64,000 nt of DNA, from NCBI GenBank assembly GCA_030998225.1, contig JAPYXD010000161.1, forward strand, positions 1,922,001 to 1,986,000, given 5' to 3'. The DNA is from Diplolepis rosae. Its lineage: Eukaryota; Arthropoda; Insecta; Hymenoptera; Diplolepididae. Both the position numbers and the translations under genes were made by a program. The notes under the pieces were generated by a model, which ran no database searches, was not told the DNA's origin, and saw nothing but the letters and a program-made list of their open reading frames with translations. This document shows positions 10,263 through 19,698 of the stretch, piece after piece. Position 1 is the stretch's first letter; every line of letters begins with the position of its first letter.

Positions 10263-11516
10263 ATGATACGCTCGCCAGGTACATCTCGTGGTCGCGGAAG
10301 ACCACGTACCATTGCGACACGTCAGCACCCCACAACATCCACTTCCGGGAGTGAAGAACAAAACCCGGTGGCGCCCAACTCAATGGAACGTGAAGCCGAA
10401 GCTCCGCCGGCCTACCAGGAACGTCTTAGCCTGTCACCAACGCTAGGCCGCCGAAGTCACTCGGTCCCAGCCTCAAGAAGAATTGACACACCGCAGGTGA
10501 CATTCATGCATGCCGATGGGAGAAGTCAAGATGTCTACTCACCACCTACAACAAACAACAATCTAGCCAGGAGCCGGCTGATGGAGAGGGGAAGCAATCA
10601 ATCCTACGAACCGACTGGCCAGGTTCGGAATGAGTTGTCAGATGCACCAATGCGACATACAGCGCCCGCCGCTCGCATCAACATACAGGAGCCAATAATC
10701 AATCAAGCAAGGCCTCTGGAAGCGTTAGCACAAGTCACCACCAACGATCTTAGAGCGCTTATCCGCGCCTTTAGAGCTCCGCAGCCCATTCTACAGACGT
10801 TTTCAGGCATGGATCATGAAGACCCTTCATTATTTCTGCGTGAATGCGAAAATTTCTTCGCACAAACGGAAACAGATCCGACACAATGGACCCGCCTAGC
10901 AGGCAAGGCGCTTCAAGACTCAGCAGCTAGATGGTGGGAAGTCTACAAATCTCTCTCCCTCAGCTGGAACAAATTCAGAGAGGTATTATTACAACGCTAC
11001 GCCAGTACCTCTGTGATAATGCGACTACAGGCTCAGCTGTATTCCAAAAAACAAACCGAGAAAGAACCTGTGGCGGTCTTCCTGCAACAGAAGTTTTTAT
11101 TGGCTTTGAGACTCCTACCAGAGGCCGCAGAGGAAGAGATAGTCCCGATTCTTCTAGAATCGCTTCGCCCTTCAATCAAACGTGTTATTCGCGCAGCATC
11201 ACCCCGAACCTTCGGAGAATTATTCAATCGCGCCACAGAAGCTGAAGCAGACGAAGCCGAGGAACATCCGCGCCGTGAAACAAGAAAGGAGGAACCAAAA
11301 ACAAAACTGCCGGAAACTACGCACATAAAGTCGCAGTTGGGGTTTACAGCAAGTGCCCAGAACTTACCAAGATGTCGTTTCTGTCCAGAACGACACTTTC
11401 ACAAAGATTGCCCAACGCTAGCAAACTTACGAAAAAACGACTTGCAGGAAAATTGGAGACAACCACCAACGAATACGGATCACGCCAGGCCCAGCACGTC
11501 GTCCAACCCTCAATAA
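10263..11516 (+). CDS. gag: Gag polyprotein
   Basis: This 417-residue frame encodes the structural protein that packages element RNA in cytoplasmic particles. Residues 1-150 are low-complexity and rich in Arg, Pro and Ser. A retrotransposon Gag core follows around residues 170-320, with the family-typical ARWWEVY stretch and a SWNKFREVLLQRY block. A single zinc knuckle with C-x2-C-x3-H-x4-C spacing lies at about residues 371-383; the usual spacing has four residues before the His, so it is slightly short. The ATG at 10263 is the first in the frame and follows the leader by 81 bases. The frame overlaps pol and ends at 11516. Confidence 0.93.
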   Translation: MIRSPGTSRGRGRPRTIATRQHPTTSTSGSEEQNPVAPNSMEREAEAPPAYQERLSLSPTLGRRSHSVPASRRIDTPQVTFMHADGRSQDVYSPPTTNNNLARSRLMERGSNQSYEPTGQVRNELSDAPMRHTAPAARINIQEPIINQARPLEALAQVTTNDLRALIRAFRAPQPILQTFSGMDHEDPSLFLRECENFFAQTETDPTQWTRLAGKALQDSAARWWEVYKSLSLSWNKFREVLLQRYASTSVIMRLQAQLYSKKQTEKEPVAVFLQQKFLLALRLLPEAAEEEIVPILLESLRPSIKRVIRAASPRTFGELFNRATEAEADEAEEHPRRETRKEEPKTKLPETTHIKSQLGFTASAQNLPRCRFCPERHFHKDCPTLANLRKNDLQENWRQPPTNTDHARPSTSSNPQ

Positions 11517-14500
11517 GGGTAACGAGCTCAACTCCTCGCCGTCTACCTCGCCTTCGCATTCGACTAGGAGATAAGGAGGTAATGGCATTTATCGACTCCT
11601 GCGCCTCGGACAATTTCATCAAAGCCTCATTGCTAACCGAAACGCAAAGAAAAAGTTTAGGACCCAGCCCGCCTTACGCCGAACTCGCCGCAGAAGGAAT
11701 GGTACTGCAACTGATCGGAAAAATTGATCTCTCACCCAGAATTGGGGACGAAACATACCCTGGTACATTTTACGTTAGTCCTGACCTCTCTGGAGAGCTC
11801 GTTTTCGGGGACACCTGGTGCATGAAGCACAACGTCATACATGAACACCGCCTAGGATGCATCTACGTGGGCGACACAGCCCGTCAACGCTACTATTTAA
11901 TTCCGGAAACCAGCAGGGAAAATCATCGTCGGTACACCGCGATACCGGAGCTGTCTCACAGTTTTCCACCTGAATACACTTCAGCCTTCCTCAACATGGT
12001 ACAGCTACACGCATCACGATTTTATCAAGGCGGAAGATTACGACAGACAACAACAGTTCAACACGAGATTCACCTAGCAGATCCCAGGCCTTTCCGCGAA
12101 CCACCACGAAAGTTTCCAGAAGAAAAAAGACGCTGGGTCGACGCCCAAGTAAGAGAAATGTTGGCAGATGGCATAATAGAGCCAACAACCTCGCCGTTTA
12201 GTTCAGCAGTCGTCGTCGCCGGAAAAAAGGATGGAGACTACCGTTTCTGCGTGGATTACCGGCGACTCAACGACCAAACAGTGGATACGCCTCAATGTCT
12301 TCCCCGCATCCACGATATCCTGAAAAATCTCGGCACAGCAAGGATCTTTTCGACTCTTGATCTCAAGAGTGGTTACTGGCAGATACCCTTATCTCCGGAT
12401 TCAAAGAAATATACTGCCTTCTCTACACCAAGTGGGGGACAATATCAATTTCGGGTCATGCCCTTCGGCCTAAAAAACGCCCCAGGTACTTTCCAGAACA
12501 TGATGCGCCACGTGTTAGCAGAGCAATGGGGAAACTTCGCGATCGCTTACCTAGATGATGTCATCATCTACTCGGACACCTGGGAAAGTCATCTTCTCCA
12601 CCTATCCTTGGTAATGGAAAGATTGGGAATCTACGGCCTAACTTGCTCTCCCACGAAATGTAATTTTGGCCAAACAAGCCTCGATTACCTCGGCCACATC
12701 ATCACAGATAAAGGAAACCTACCACAACCCAAGCACCTCGACGCCATCCTCAACGCAGAGCCTCCTCGCACTAGAAAAGCTCTGCAGTCCCTTATCGGGA
12801 CCATGAATTGGTTACATGAATATGTGCCAAAATACTCAGAATTGACGGCCCCGATAACGAATCTACTCAGCCCTAAGCGACCTTACCGTTGGACGCCAGA
12901 AGCACAAAAGGCGCTCGAAGCTACAAAGGCCGCATTTCGGAACCATCAACCGCTCAGCCGCCCTGACCCAGCACTGCCATTCATACTGCAGACTGACGCC
13001 AGCGCCCAAGGAATGGGGGCCGTGTTAATGCAACAAGAAGCCAACGGGCATCGAAGGATTATCGCCTATGCCAGCGCCAAGTTTTCGGCTACCGAAGCCC
13101 GATATCATTGCAACGAGCAAGAATGTTTAGCGATAATTTGGGCCATCAAACGTTATCGCCCCTACTTGGAGGATAAACACTTCACTCTACGCACAGACAG
13201 TAAAACACTGACCTGGCTTAAAAATCAAAAGGATACCAGAGCAAAATTAACACGATGGCATCTGCTTCTAAGCGAGTACTCTTTTGACATCGAGCACTGC
13301 CCGGGTAAGGATAACGAGTTACCTGACGCCCTGTCAAGATTTCCCAACCCCGAGGAACCTTCACCTGGGGAACCGGACACGGAAAGAATGGTACCACCAA
13401 ACTATCAAACGAACGGAGATGATGCCGTCACCACCAACATTCCAGTTCTCCACGCCGTAAATATGCCGTCACTATTCAAAGAAGTCTATGCTGCACAAAT
13501 AGAGGATCCAGATATTAGTAACCAAATAAATGAGTGGTTAAAATTACAGTCACGTGAGCAGATCACCGAAGACGAAGAACTTTTCCTACGAAATCATCGC
13601 CTAGACGAACAGGGATTCTGGAAACTGTCCACTGACCATGCCAAATGGTTGTTACCAGCGCCCAAACTACTGCGACAGAGGATCATCTGGGAATACCACG
13701 ATGCACCACTGTCGGGCCATCCTGGCGCCGAAGAAACTCTTCGTGCTATACGCGAACACTTCATCTGGCCGGGGATGAGCAGAGAAATACGTCGATACGT
13801 GGCTGGTTGTCACCTCTGTATATGCTGTAAGCCAGTACATGGACGACAAAAAATCGGACAGCGACCTCGACCCGCCCGCACTGCTTGGGAGACAGTCGCA
13901 GTAGACTTAATGGGTCCATACCCACGTTCGAATAAAGGGAATAGATTCATCCTTGTCGTCACCGACATGTTTTCCAGATGGGTTGAAGCATTCCCCCTCC
14001 GACAATCCACCGCTACAAAGTTAACTCAAGTCCTGGAAAATGAAGTTTTCTCACGCTGGGGCTACCCTCGCCGTATCCTGAGTGATAACGGGACACAATT
14101 TACCGGCCACGTGTGGACAGAAGCCAGTCGACACTGGGACAGCGAACTCTGGACTACCCCGGCCTATCACCCACAAGCGAACCCAACAGAAAGACGGAAT
14201 CAAGAAATAAAGAAGGGTTTAAGACTACGTTTGCAGCCTGGAAATCAACGCACCTGGGACCAGTACTTACCCGAGCTACTCTTCGGGTTACGTCGCCGTC
14301 GGAATGCCGCCACTGGTAGTACACCCAGCGACCTACTCTTAGGAAGAGCCATTCTCTTGCCGGGGGAATGGCGTCTTTCCACTCCAGATCAAACGACAGA
14401 ACAGAAAATCAGCCCTGCAGACGATCGACTACAGCGGGAGGATGAAGCCCGCGGTCACCAACAGCAGTATCAGGAACGATACGCACCTGAGTTGACAAGA

Positions 14501-15259
14501 CCTTATGTCCCACGTTATGCTGTCGGAGAGTGGGTAATCACGACCAACCGCCAGTTATCCAACAAGGCCGCCGGATACAACGCGGCCTTGGCACACCTGA
14601 GAATTGGCCCCTATCAGGTGGTAGAGCACCTAGCTGGGGAAGTTTATCACATAATGAAGGACGGTCGTATTCAAAAGGTCCACGGGAAGGATCTATGGCC
14701 TGCTCCATCTCAGGAACCACATCACGTGGGTGTCGGCGCACAGCTGCTTCCCCAACCACTACCCGAGAAACTCGAGGCGGATCAACCAACATCGATTCCG
14801 CCCAGAAGAGTAGTTGACGAGATATCACTACTAGGCAGTGACTCCTCAGGCGAGGATGTCGAATCTCAAGCTGACCACAATCACCAGCCGAAGATTGCCG
14901 CCACAGCGCACCCTTCTATGAACTCTGCGGAAGGGACAAACAAAGTCGACGCACAGTCGCACACACCGCGACTCGATCGGGTCAACCCGAATCCAGAGTC
15001 ACCGGACCACGCTCCGGGGCCTTCAGGCCTGCAGCGATATCCCAGTTTCACTGACAATGCTCACTACGTCGCCTACGATGTTGCTGAGGAGGCACGTCGC
15101 TCTGTAAGCGGCGAAGACGAACTACAAGCATCTGATTCCTCGGGAGAGGATCAAGAACCACCAGATAACGCCAGGGGGCGTTATAATCTGCGCAGGCACG
15201 GGTCAGCCAACTATAGGGACTCGCGACCTTATGTACGACCCCCAAAACGAGTTCTGTAA
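11372..15259 (+). CDS. pol: Pol polyprotein (PR-RT-RH-IN)
   Basis: The open frame is 1295 codons; translation probably enters by frameshift near 11438 and not at the first Met. An aspartic protease site reads FIDSCASDNF (Asp about residue 75). Reverse transcriptase carries RFCVDYRRLN, MPFGLKNAP and the YLDDV catalytic box near residues 393-397. RNase H begins at QTDASAQG (Asp about 542). Integrase has a His-His-Cys-Cys finger (SGHPG ... GCHLC), then catalytic Asp 845 (AVDLMGP), Asp 905 (SDNGTQF) and Glu 940 (NPTERR), i.e. D-x34-E. The C-terminal tail is acidic and Ser-rich, without a chromodomain that I can see. No internal stop is present. The protease has Cys where Gly is usual. Confidence 0.97.
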   Translation: MSFLSRTTLSQRLPNASKLTKKRLAGKLETTTNEYGSRQAQHVVQPSIRVTSSTPRRLPRLRIRLGDKEVMAFIDSCASDNFIKASLLTETQRKSLGPSPPYAELAAEGMVLQLIGKIDLSPRIGDETYPGTFYVSPDLSGELVFGDTWCMKHNVIHEHRLGCIYVGDTARQRYYLIPETSRENHRRYTAIPELSHSFPPEYTSAFLNMVQLHASRFYQGGRLRQTTTVQHEIHLADPRPFREPPRKFPEEKRRWVDAQVREMLADGIIEPTTSPFSSAVVVAGKKDGDYRFCVDYRRLNDQTVDTPQCLPRIHDILKNLGTARIFSTLDLKSGYWQIPLSPDSKKYTAFSTPSGGQYQFRVMPFGLKNAPGTFQNMMRHVLAEQWGNFAIAYLDDVIIYSDTWESHLLHLSLVMERLGIYGLTCSPTKCNFGQTSLDYLGHIITDKGNLPQPKHLDAILNAEPPRTRKALQSLIGTMNWLHEYVPKYSELTAPITNLLSPKRPYRWTPEAQKALEATKAAFRNHQPLSRPDPALPFILQTDASAQGMGAVLMQQEANGHRRIIAYASAKFSATEARYHCNEQECLAIIWAIKRYRPYLEDKHFTLRTDSKTLTWLKNQKDTRAKLTRWHLLLSEYSFDIEHCPGKDNELPDALSRFPNPEEPSPGEPDTERMVPPNYQTNGDDAVTTNIPVLHAVNMPSLFKEVYAAQIEDPDISNQINEWLKLQSREQITEDEELFLRNHRLDEQGFWKLSTDHAKWLLPAPKLLRQRIIWEYHDAPLSGHPGAEETLRAIREHFIWPGMSREIRRYVAGCHLCICCKPVHGRQKIGQRPRPARTAWETVAVDLMGPYPRSNKGNRFILVVTDMFSRWVEAFPLRQSTATKLTQVLENEVFSRWGYPRRILSDNGTQFTGHVWTEASRHWDSELWTTPAYHPQANPTERRNQEIKKGLRLRLQPGNQRTWDQYLPELLFGLRRRRNAATGSTPSDLLLGRAILLPGEWRLSTPDQTTEQKISPADDRLQREDEARGHQQQYQERYAPELTRPYVPRYAVGEWVITTNRQLSNKAAGYNAALAHLRIGPYQVVEHLAGEVYHIMKDGRIQKVHGKDLWPAPSQEPHHVGVGAQLLPQPLPEKLEADQPTSIPPRRVVDEISLLGSDSSGEDVESQADHNHQPKIAATAHPSMNSAEGTNKVDAQSHTPRLDRVNPNPESPDHAPGPSGLQRYPSFTDNAHYVAYDVAEEARRSVSGEDELQASDSSGEDQEPPDNARGRYNLRRHGSANYRDSRPYVRPPKRVL
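11432..11438 (+). promoter_or_regulatory. -1 ribosomal frameshift heptamer A AAA AAC
   Basis: Six A residues and a C form the canonical slippery heptamer. It is correctly phased to gag: the codons AAA and AAC (Lys-Asn) of gag occupy 11433-11438. Pol lies in the -1 frame relative to gag, and the overlap of the open frames spans this site. Slippage here would make a Gag-Pol fusion. A downstream pseudoknot was not worked out. Confidence 0.85.
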
Positions 15260-15406
15260 ATATTAGAATTATATTATCGAGACGTATACTTATTATCTAC
15301 ACTATCTATACTATTATCTATACTATATATTATTCATATACGTATTTTATTATCTATATTAGCTAACCACATGGAGTTGCAGCAATGTGACAGCAAAGGT
15401 CTATTC

Positions 15407-15421
15407 GGAGGAGGGAGAAAT
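15407..15421 (+). promoter_or_regulatory. Polypurine tract
   Basis: GGAGGAGGGAGAAAT directly precedes the TG of the 3' LTR. It is the expected primer site for plus-strand synthesis. Confidence 0.85.
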
Positions 15422-17213
15422 TGATATACGCCCAAGGCGAATGGGGCGCTCAAAAAACCTAAAATTTTTCGTCCCTGCTCTATGAGCACTAGATTTTAAT
15501 ATGGAAAAATTTCACTTCTTATTTCTCGCCTTGACGACCTTTTCTGTCCCATCCTTAATGGATTTCTAACTACCTGAGAGCGGCCGGGCCCATGCCCCGC
15601 CCCTTCTACAATTCTACTAATTCAAAATATACGGGAAAATTCTATGCGTTTCCATTTTCCCGGAATCGCGAATAAACTGATCACTTACTCGCGATTTAGG
15701 GTAATAAAGAGGTCAGCATCTTATGTGTAATTTCACCACTGGAAAGTGGCGGTTTAATTAAACTCTACCAGGTATTGCAACTCCATCATTAGTTTATAAG
15801 GCGTCCGGACTGTAACTATTAGTGAGTATTATAGTTTAGATTAGGTAGATTTAGATAGATCAGTATTAGTATTATTAGATATAAGTAAAATATATACATA
15901 GAACAATAATAACAATAAGAAAATACTTAATTACGGTCTAGGAAGCATCCACTGTCTATAAGGGTTATCGCGTCACTTTATGAATTTCATTGTTAAGAGT
16001 ATGTTTAGCGTTAAATTAGTGTTACGATATGTAAGAAGAATAATTATAAGGTTAAAAAATGTAAGAGACCCGAGGAGCGAAGCGAGCATCCGTCCGCGCG
16101 CCGTAACGCGGTCAGGACGAATGACCTGATTGGCCAAAAAATTTGGGAGGGGGAAGACCCGAGCTCCTCTCTGATTGGTGCGCGCACTAATCGACGTAAG
16201 AGCATAAAAGGAGCGCCGCTGCACTCAGACACGGACTCACCCGCTGGCCAGTCTACTAGGCGGATCTACGCAGAAGATTTTCGGCCGCCGTCTCACCGTC
16301 GCTCTGCGAAGCGAATACCACAGCTCTTCGGGTCTCTACCAGAGAGGCAATAAACGTAGGAAATTGAACCGTGCGTTTTCCTTTCCTTCCTCTTTCAAAC
16401 GCTCTGGAGCATCAGTCCTTTTGAGGACTAGTTACTAACATCAGTCCTTTTGAGGACTAACACAATACGAAGGGAACTTAGTTACATCTATAACATCAGT
16501 CCTTTTGAGGACTAAACAACTTTACGGAAGGAATCCGGTCTCACGACCGACATCAGTCCTTTTAAGGACTAAGGAACACTCCGAGTATATTGCCAGCGGA
16601 GCCTTCAGACCTCCCAGTCAGAACTCCTTCCGATCGGTACCGAGCGATGCCCTCCGGGCGCCATCCTTGCTACTCACGGAAGGAACAACTCTGAATCCAG
16701 CGGTAGCAACTAGCACACCGAGTACACATGGGTCTGAATCCCCGGCAAAGGCGAGCCAGGGCCAGGGACCGTGAGAATCGAAAACTGCGAGTGAACTGCG
16801 GCTTCGGGAACGAGGAACTCTTTCGAAAGGGAGACGAACCTCTTCCTCCCCGGGAACGCACCTCGGAAACCAAGGTATTAGCCCAGACGTCACCGGCACC
16901 CGAGCTACCGACGACCCCGGTGACACGACGACCAGCGCCGCCACCGTCTACCGAGCACCCGCGCTACCTCTTGAAGCTGCGGCGGATGACGTTGGCCCGT
17001 TACTCCAAGGCACGACGAGTATTACTTTACTCCCCAGAGAGAGAGAAGAACGACCGACTTAACTGCGAGGCAACCCAACCTGCGCTTCCGGTGGATCGAG
17101 TAGTCGGCTGCCAGGTTGGAAGTACCGATCAGAGAGTCGGGAACAGGAGATAGGAGGACAGAACCAACTGCTCCCGCGACGGAACGGCTCTCCCTCACAG
17201 CCGAACCATAACA
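15422..17213 (+). repeat. 3' LTR
   Basis: This is the partner of the 5' LTR with the same length and the same TG...CA ends. One base difference was seen (A at 16834 where the 5' copy has G at 9802). It is followed by the target duplication ACAT and then by the resumed arm of the older palindrome. Confidence 0.97.
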
Positions 17214-17281
17214 ACATCACGAGGCGGACAATACTTTTACAGGTTTTCGAGCGCCTGTCGCCTTATTGAATATAACACCTT

Positions 17282-17654
17282 AATTAGAGATGTACGTTGA
17301 ATATGTTTTTGATTTTTGTATTAGTAAAAGTTTCTAGGTCATTCTCAGTTGTTCACTTTTAAATATTTTGTTCAATATTATTATATATAGTTCTCAATAG
17401 AATAATCTCGAGGTGTTGGAGTATAATTAAGATTTGGTTTCTTTATTTATCTATACTATTTGGTAATCTTTGGTATATTTGAATAGATTTAATTCTAGGA
17501 TTATCATATTGGGAAGGAAGTAGGATTACCAAAAAGAATTATTCAACAAGCCAAAAATATTTTTTGATGTTTAATCTATGTTTATCTTTGTGTTCTTTGT
17601 TAGTAATGCAGGTAGTGAATCTCCATGCTTCATTTGGTATTCTTGTGTCTAAGT
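17282..17654. other. AT-rich gap
   Basis: No gene or repeat was recognised between the palindrome end and the LINE relic. It may include the 3' untranslated part of that LINE. Confidence 0.4.
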
Positions 17655-17864
17655 TTATGTCATACAAAAAATTTTTTTATTTCTGGTTATTTTTAAAATT
17701 TGTGTGTCAATTTTATTAACATTAGCCAAATTATAGATCTGCTCATTAGATATATATTTTCGATAATCTGACTCTGCTGTTCTATATTTTCCAAGGCATG
17801 CTCTTAAACATTTTCGTTCAAAAATTCTAATTCTCTCTATAATAGATGGTCTAGTTTTATACAA
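17655..17864 (-). pseudogene. C-terminal end of LINE ORF2
   Basis: The 69-residue frame contains FERKCLRACLGKYRT and ISNEQIYNLANVNKIDTQIL. This matches the usual end of Jockey-clade ORF2 proteins, downstream of the reverse transcriptase. Nothing of the catalytic domain remains. It sits immediately downstream of the ORF1 remnant in the same direction, which marks an internal deletion. Confidence 0.75.
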
Positions 17865-17933
17865 GATGGGGCATGTATAGGTTAATAACGGTCTTATTAT
17901 TATATCATTTTCAGTTTTTCAATTTTTAGGGTG

Positions 17934-18400
17934 TCAGTCATTGCAGATCGAGTCAGTTAGTAATAAATAGTGATTATTGATTCTTTGACTGTTTTGTTTA
18001 ATCAGTTGGGTGATTTCAAGTAAGTCTTTTGTTATTGTCTCTAGTGTATTTGCATTACAAGGATTATTTTGCAAGTTTTGTGTATTGTTCATATTTTCTT
18101 GTGTGTTATTCTTTGTAATGTTTGAGAATGAGATACCTGATTTAACGTAATTATTTATCATACGCTCTTTGGTGATACTACTTTCTTTTAAGGACTGGCT
18201 TTTTTCCTGCGCCCTGCGTTTTAACTGTAGATGGACTTCGCAGCCTCTATATGAGGCGGGGTGTCCGAATTTTTTACAAATTACACAGAATAATTGGCTT
18301 CTATCACTTACATCTACGGCTTTCGGTACCTTGCATTCACTTGGTTGATGGTTCTCGCTACATTTTACGCATCTATAATCTAAACGACAATTCGAAGCTA
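17934..18400 (-). pseudogene. LINE ORF1 (Gag-like) zinc-knuckle part
   Basis: The frame includes YRCVKCSENHQPSECK and LFCVICKKFGHPASYRGC. These are two CCHC-type knuckles in the arrangement typical of Jockey-clade ORF1 proteins, which bind element RNA. An Asn/Gln-rich tail follows. The open frame as read continues to 18458, but the part above 18400 is translated from an inserted MITE and is not LINE sequence. Confidence 0.8.
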
Positions 18401-18560
18401 CACGGAGAAAAAATGCTATTGAATTAATATCATTTCTTTCCAAAAGCATGTATATCACGGATTCAAATCAAGATGCTATAGAATTAGTAACATATTTATT
18501 GGTTCTTGCAGTATATTTTTGTGAATTCATAGTATACATGCTTTTAAAAAAGTAACATTT
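18401..18560. mobile_element. MITE inserted in LINE ORF1
   Basis: The block begins after TA with CACGGAGAAAAAATGC and separates the knuckle part from the middle part of ORF1. About 110 bp are shared in inverted orientation with 5200-5345. The right border is approximate, because no mirror CAC...GTG end was found there. It has no coding capacity. Confidence 0.6.
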
Positions 18561-18941
18561 TCAATATTAAGTATAGTATTTTTAAATCATTAAGTAGTTC
18601 TTCGGGATCTACATTCGTATCTAGACCTTTTAAGAGAAGTTATTGCATTTTTTCTTCTTTAGGTGTATAAGAAAAAAACTTAGCTTCTGTAGCTTCGAGT
18701 TGATCTTTTACATATTTAAAATCTTGAATATTTGCTGTGTACAATGTATGTTTATTTTTGGTGGGCGGAGTAGTATCAGCGTCCACGTGGTGGTTCGATC
18801 CTTGATGGCTGGTGCCTGGTTTTATTACCTTCAAAATGTCTGTGACGGAGCTGGACATTTTCAACAGGTTTTTTTACAGCTTTCCTTTCAGCCTGTGTAT
18901 TTTCCAGGTTATGAGAAAACCTTGCTTTCCTTTGTTCCTGC
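18561..18941 (-). pseudogene. LINE ORF1 middle part, frameshifted
   Basis: Two overlapping frames carry the signal: one with NTQAERKAVKKPVENVQ (up to 18933) and one with TLYTANIQDFKYVKDQLEAT (18640-18864). A further block LLKGLDTNVDPEELLNDL lies just below 18640. The last two fit the segment that precedes the knuckles in Jockey-type ORF1. At least two frameshifts separate them. Confidence 0.65.
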
Positions 18942-19698
18942 CACGAAGGAATAATAAGGAGACCTATCTCCATGTAAGCGACTTGGCAGGAGCAACGGCA
19001 CGGTAAGTGCCCGGCTTGTAAGTTGGAAGTAGTGGAAAGGAGTGCGCAAGTGCGCAGTTGTCCTCTTCTTACTCATGAGAAAATGTGCGAGTGAGACGAA
19101 TCTGTCAAATTGTCAAATTGATCTAAGCCAGAGTGGTTATGTTGATCGATTTTTTGATCATTTGCAAGCGGCAGATATTTGTTCAATTTCAATTTAGTTT
19201 TAAAAAAATATATATATTATCTCAGGACTTCTATAAAGCTAAAGGAGTGCATTATAAAAGTGGTAAGTATATATCGAATATAAGATTGTAAATATTGAAA
19301 TTGAAATTATGGTATTTGTTATTACTTCGTAAATGGTGTGTTAAATAATGTTGAATAGTTTTTTCCTTTAAAGGTGAGGGAATTTAATCCGAGAAATTTT
19401 CAATATTTTGAAGATCGCATGTAATATAATATAATGCATTTAATATAATAAATTTTGTTCTTAGCTATGTCGTGTCGCGTACCGGGTTGCATAACCTCTC
19501 TGGCTTAGATTAATTTGACAAGTTTGTCTCACTCGCACATTTTCCCGTGAGTAAGAAGAGGACAACTGCGCACATGCGCACTCCTTTTCACTACTTCCAA
19601 CTTACAAGCCGGACACTTACCGTGCCGTTGCTCCTGCCAGATTCGGAAAAGTTTCCCATGGCAGTTTGGTCTCCTTATTATTCCTTCGTGGTTCCTGC
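18934..19698. mobile_element. P-like foldback element with 8-bp TSD
   Basis: The element runs 18942-19690 (749 bp). Its ends are CACGAAGGAATAATAAGGAG and the mirror image, with arms of about 195 bp. Perfect 8-bp direct repeats GTTCCTGC lie at 18934-18941 and 19691-19698. Joining the flanks restores an open LINE ORF1 frame across the site, which confirms the borders. An 8-bp duplication fits the P and hAT superfamilies; the THAP-like start inside favours P. Confidence 0.88.
19466..19507 (+). pseudogene. THAP-like N-terminus remnant
   Basis: A 13-codon frame MSCRVPGCITSLA follows a TTGTTCTTAG sequence that looks like a splice acceptor. A matching donor-like GTAAGTATAT occurs at about 19262. 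The Cys-x4-Cys start resembles the first zinc ligands of THAP domains, the DNA-binding domain of P-element transposases. The frame stops where the right arm begins, so the rest of the gene is deleted. The reading is short, hence modest confidence. Confidence 0.5.

Larger units (their letters stand above)
8386..17217 (+). mobile_element. Ty3/gypsy LTR retrotransposon, nearly intact
   Basis: Two 1792-bp LTRs flank an internal region with primer-binding site, gag, pol and polypurine tract. The 4-bp target duplication ACAT is present at 8386-8389 and 17214-17217. Pol domain order is protease, reverse transcriptase, RNase H, integrase, which is the Ty3/gypsy (Metaviridae) order rather than copia. 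No envelope-like frame follows pol. By eye the LTRs differ at one position (9802 G versus 16834 A), so insertion was recent. Both main frames are open, so the copy may still be capable of transposition; that is inference. Confidence 0.97.
7645..17281. mobile_element. Palindromic element split by an LTR retrotransposon
   Basis: The left arm runs 7645-7905 and the right arm runs 8203-8389, then resumes at 17218-17281 after the retrotransposon. The ends match as RAGGWGTTATATTCAATAAG and both lie next to AATT (7641-7644 and 17282-17285). Without the insert the element would be about 810 bp with arms near 250 bp around a 300-bp loop. There is no transposase. The continuity of the arm across 8389/17218 shows that the palindrome is older than the LTR element. 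Confidence 0.88.

Noticed and set aside
15260..15421. Possible env gene after pol
   Set aside because: The interval between the pol stop and the 3' LTR is only about 160 bases with no open frame, so there is no envelope gene.
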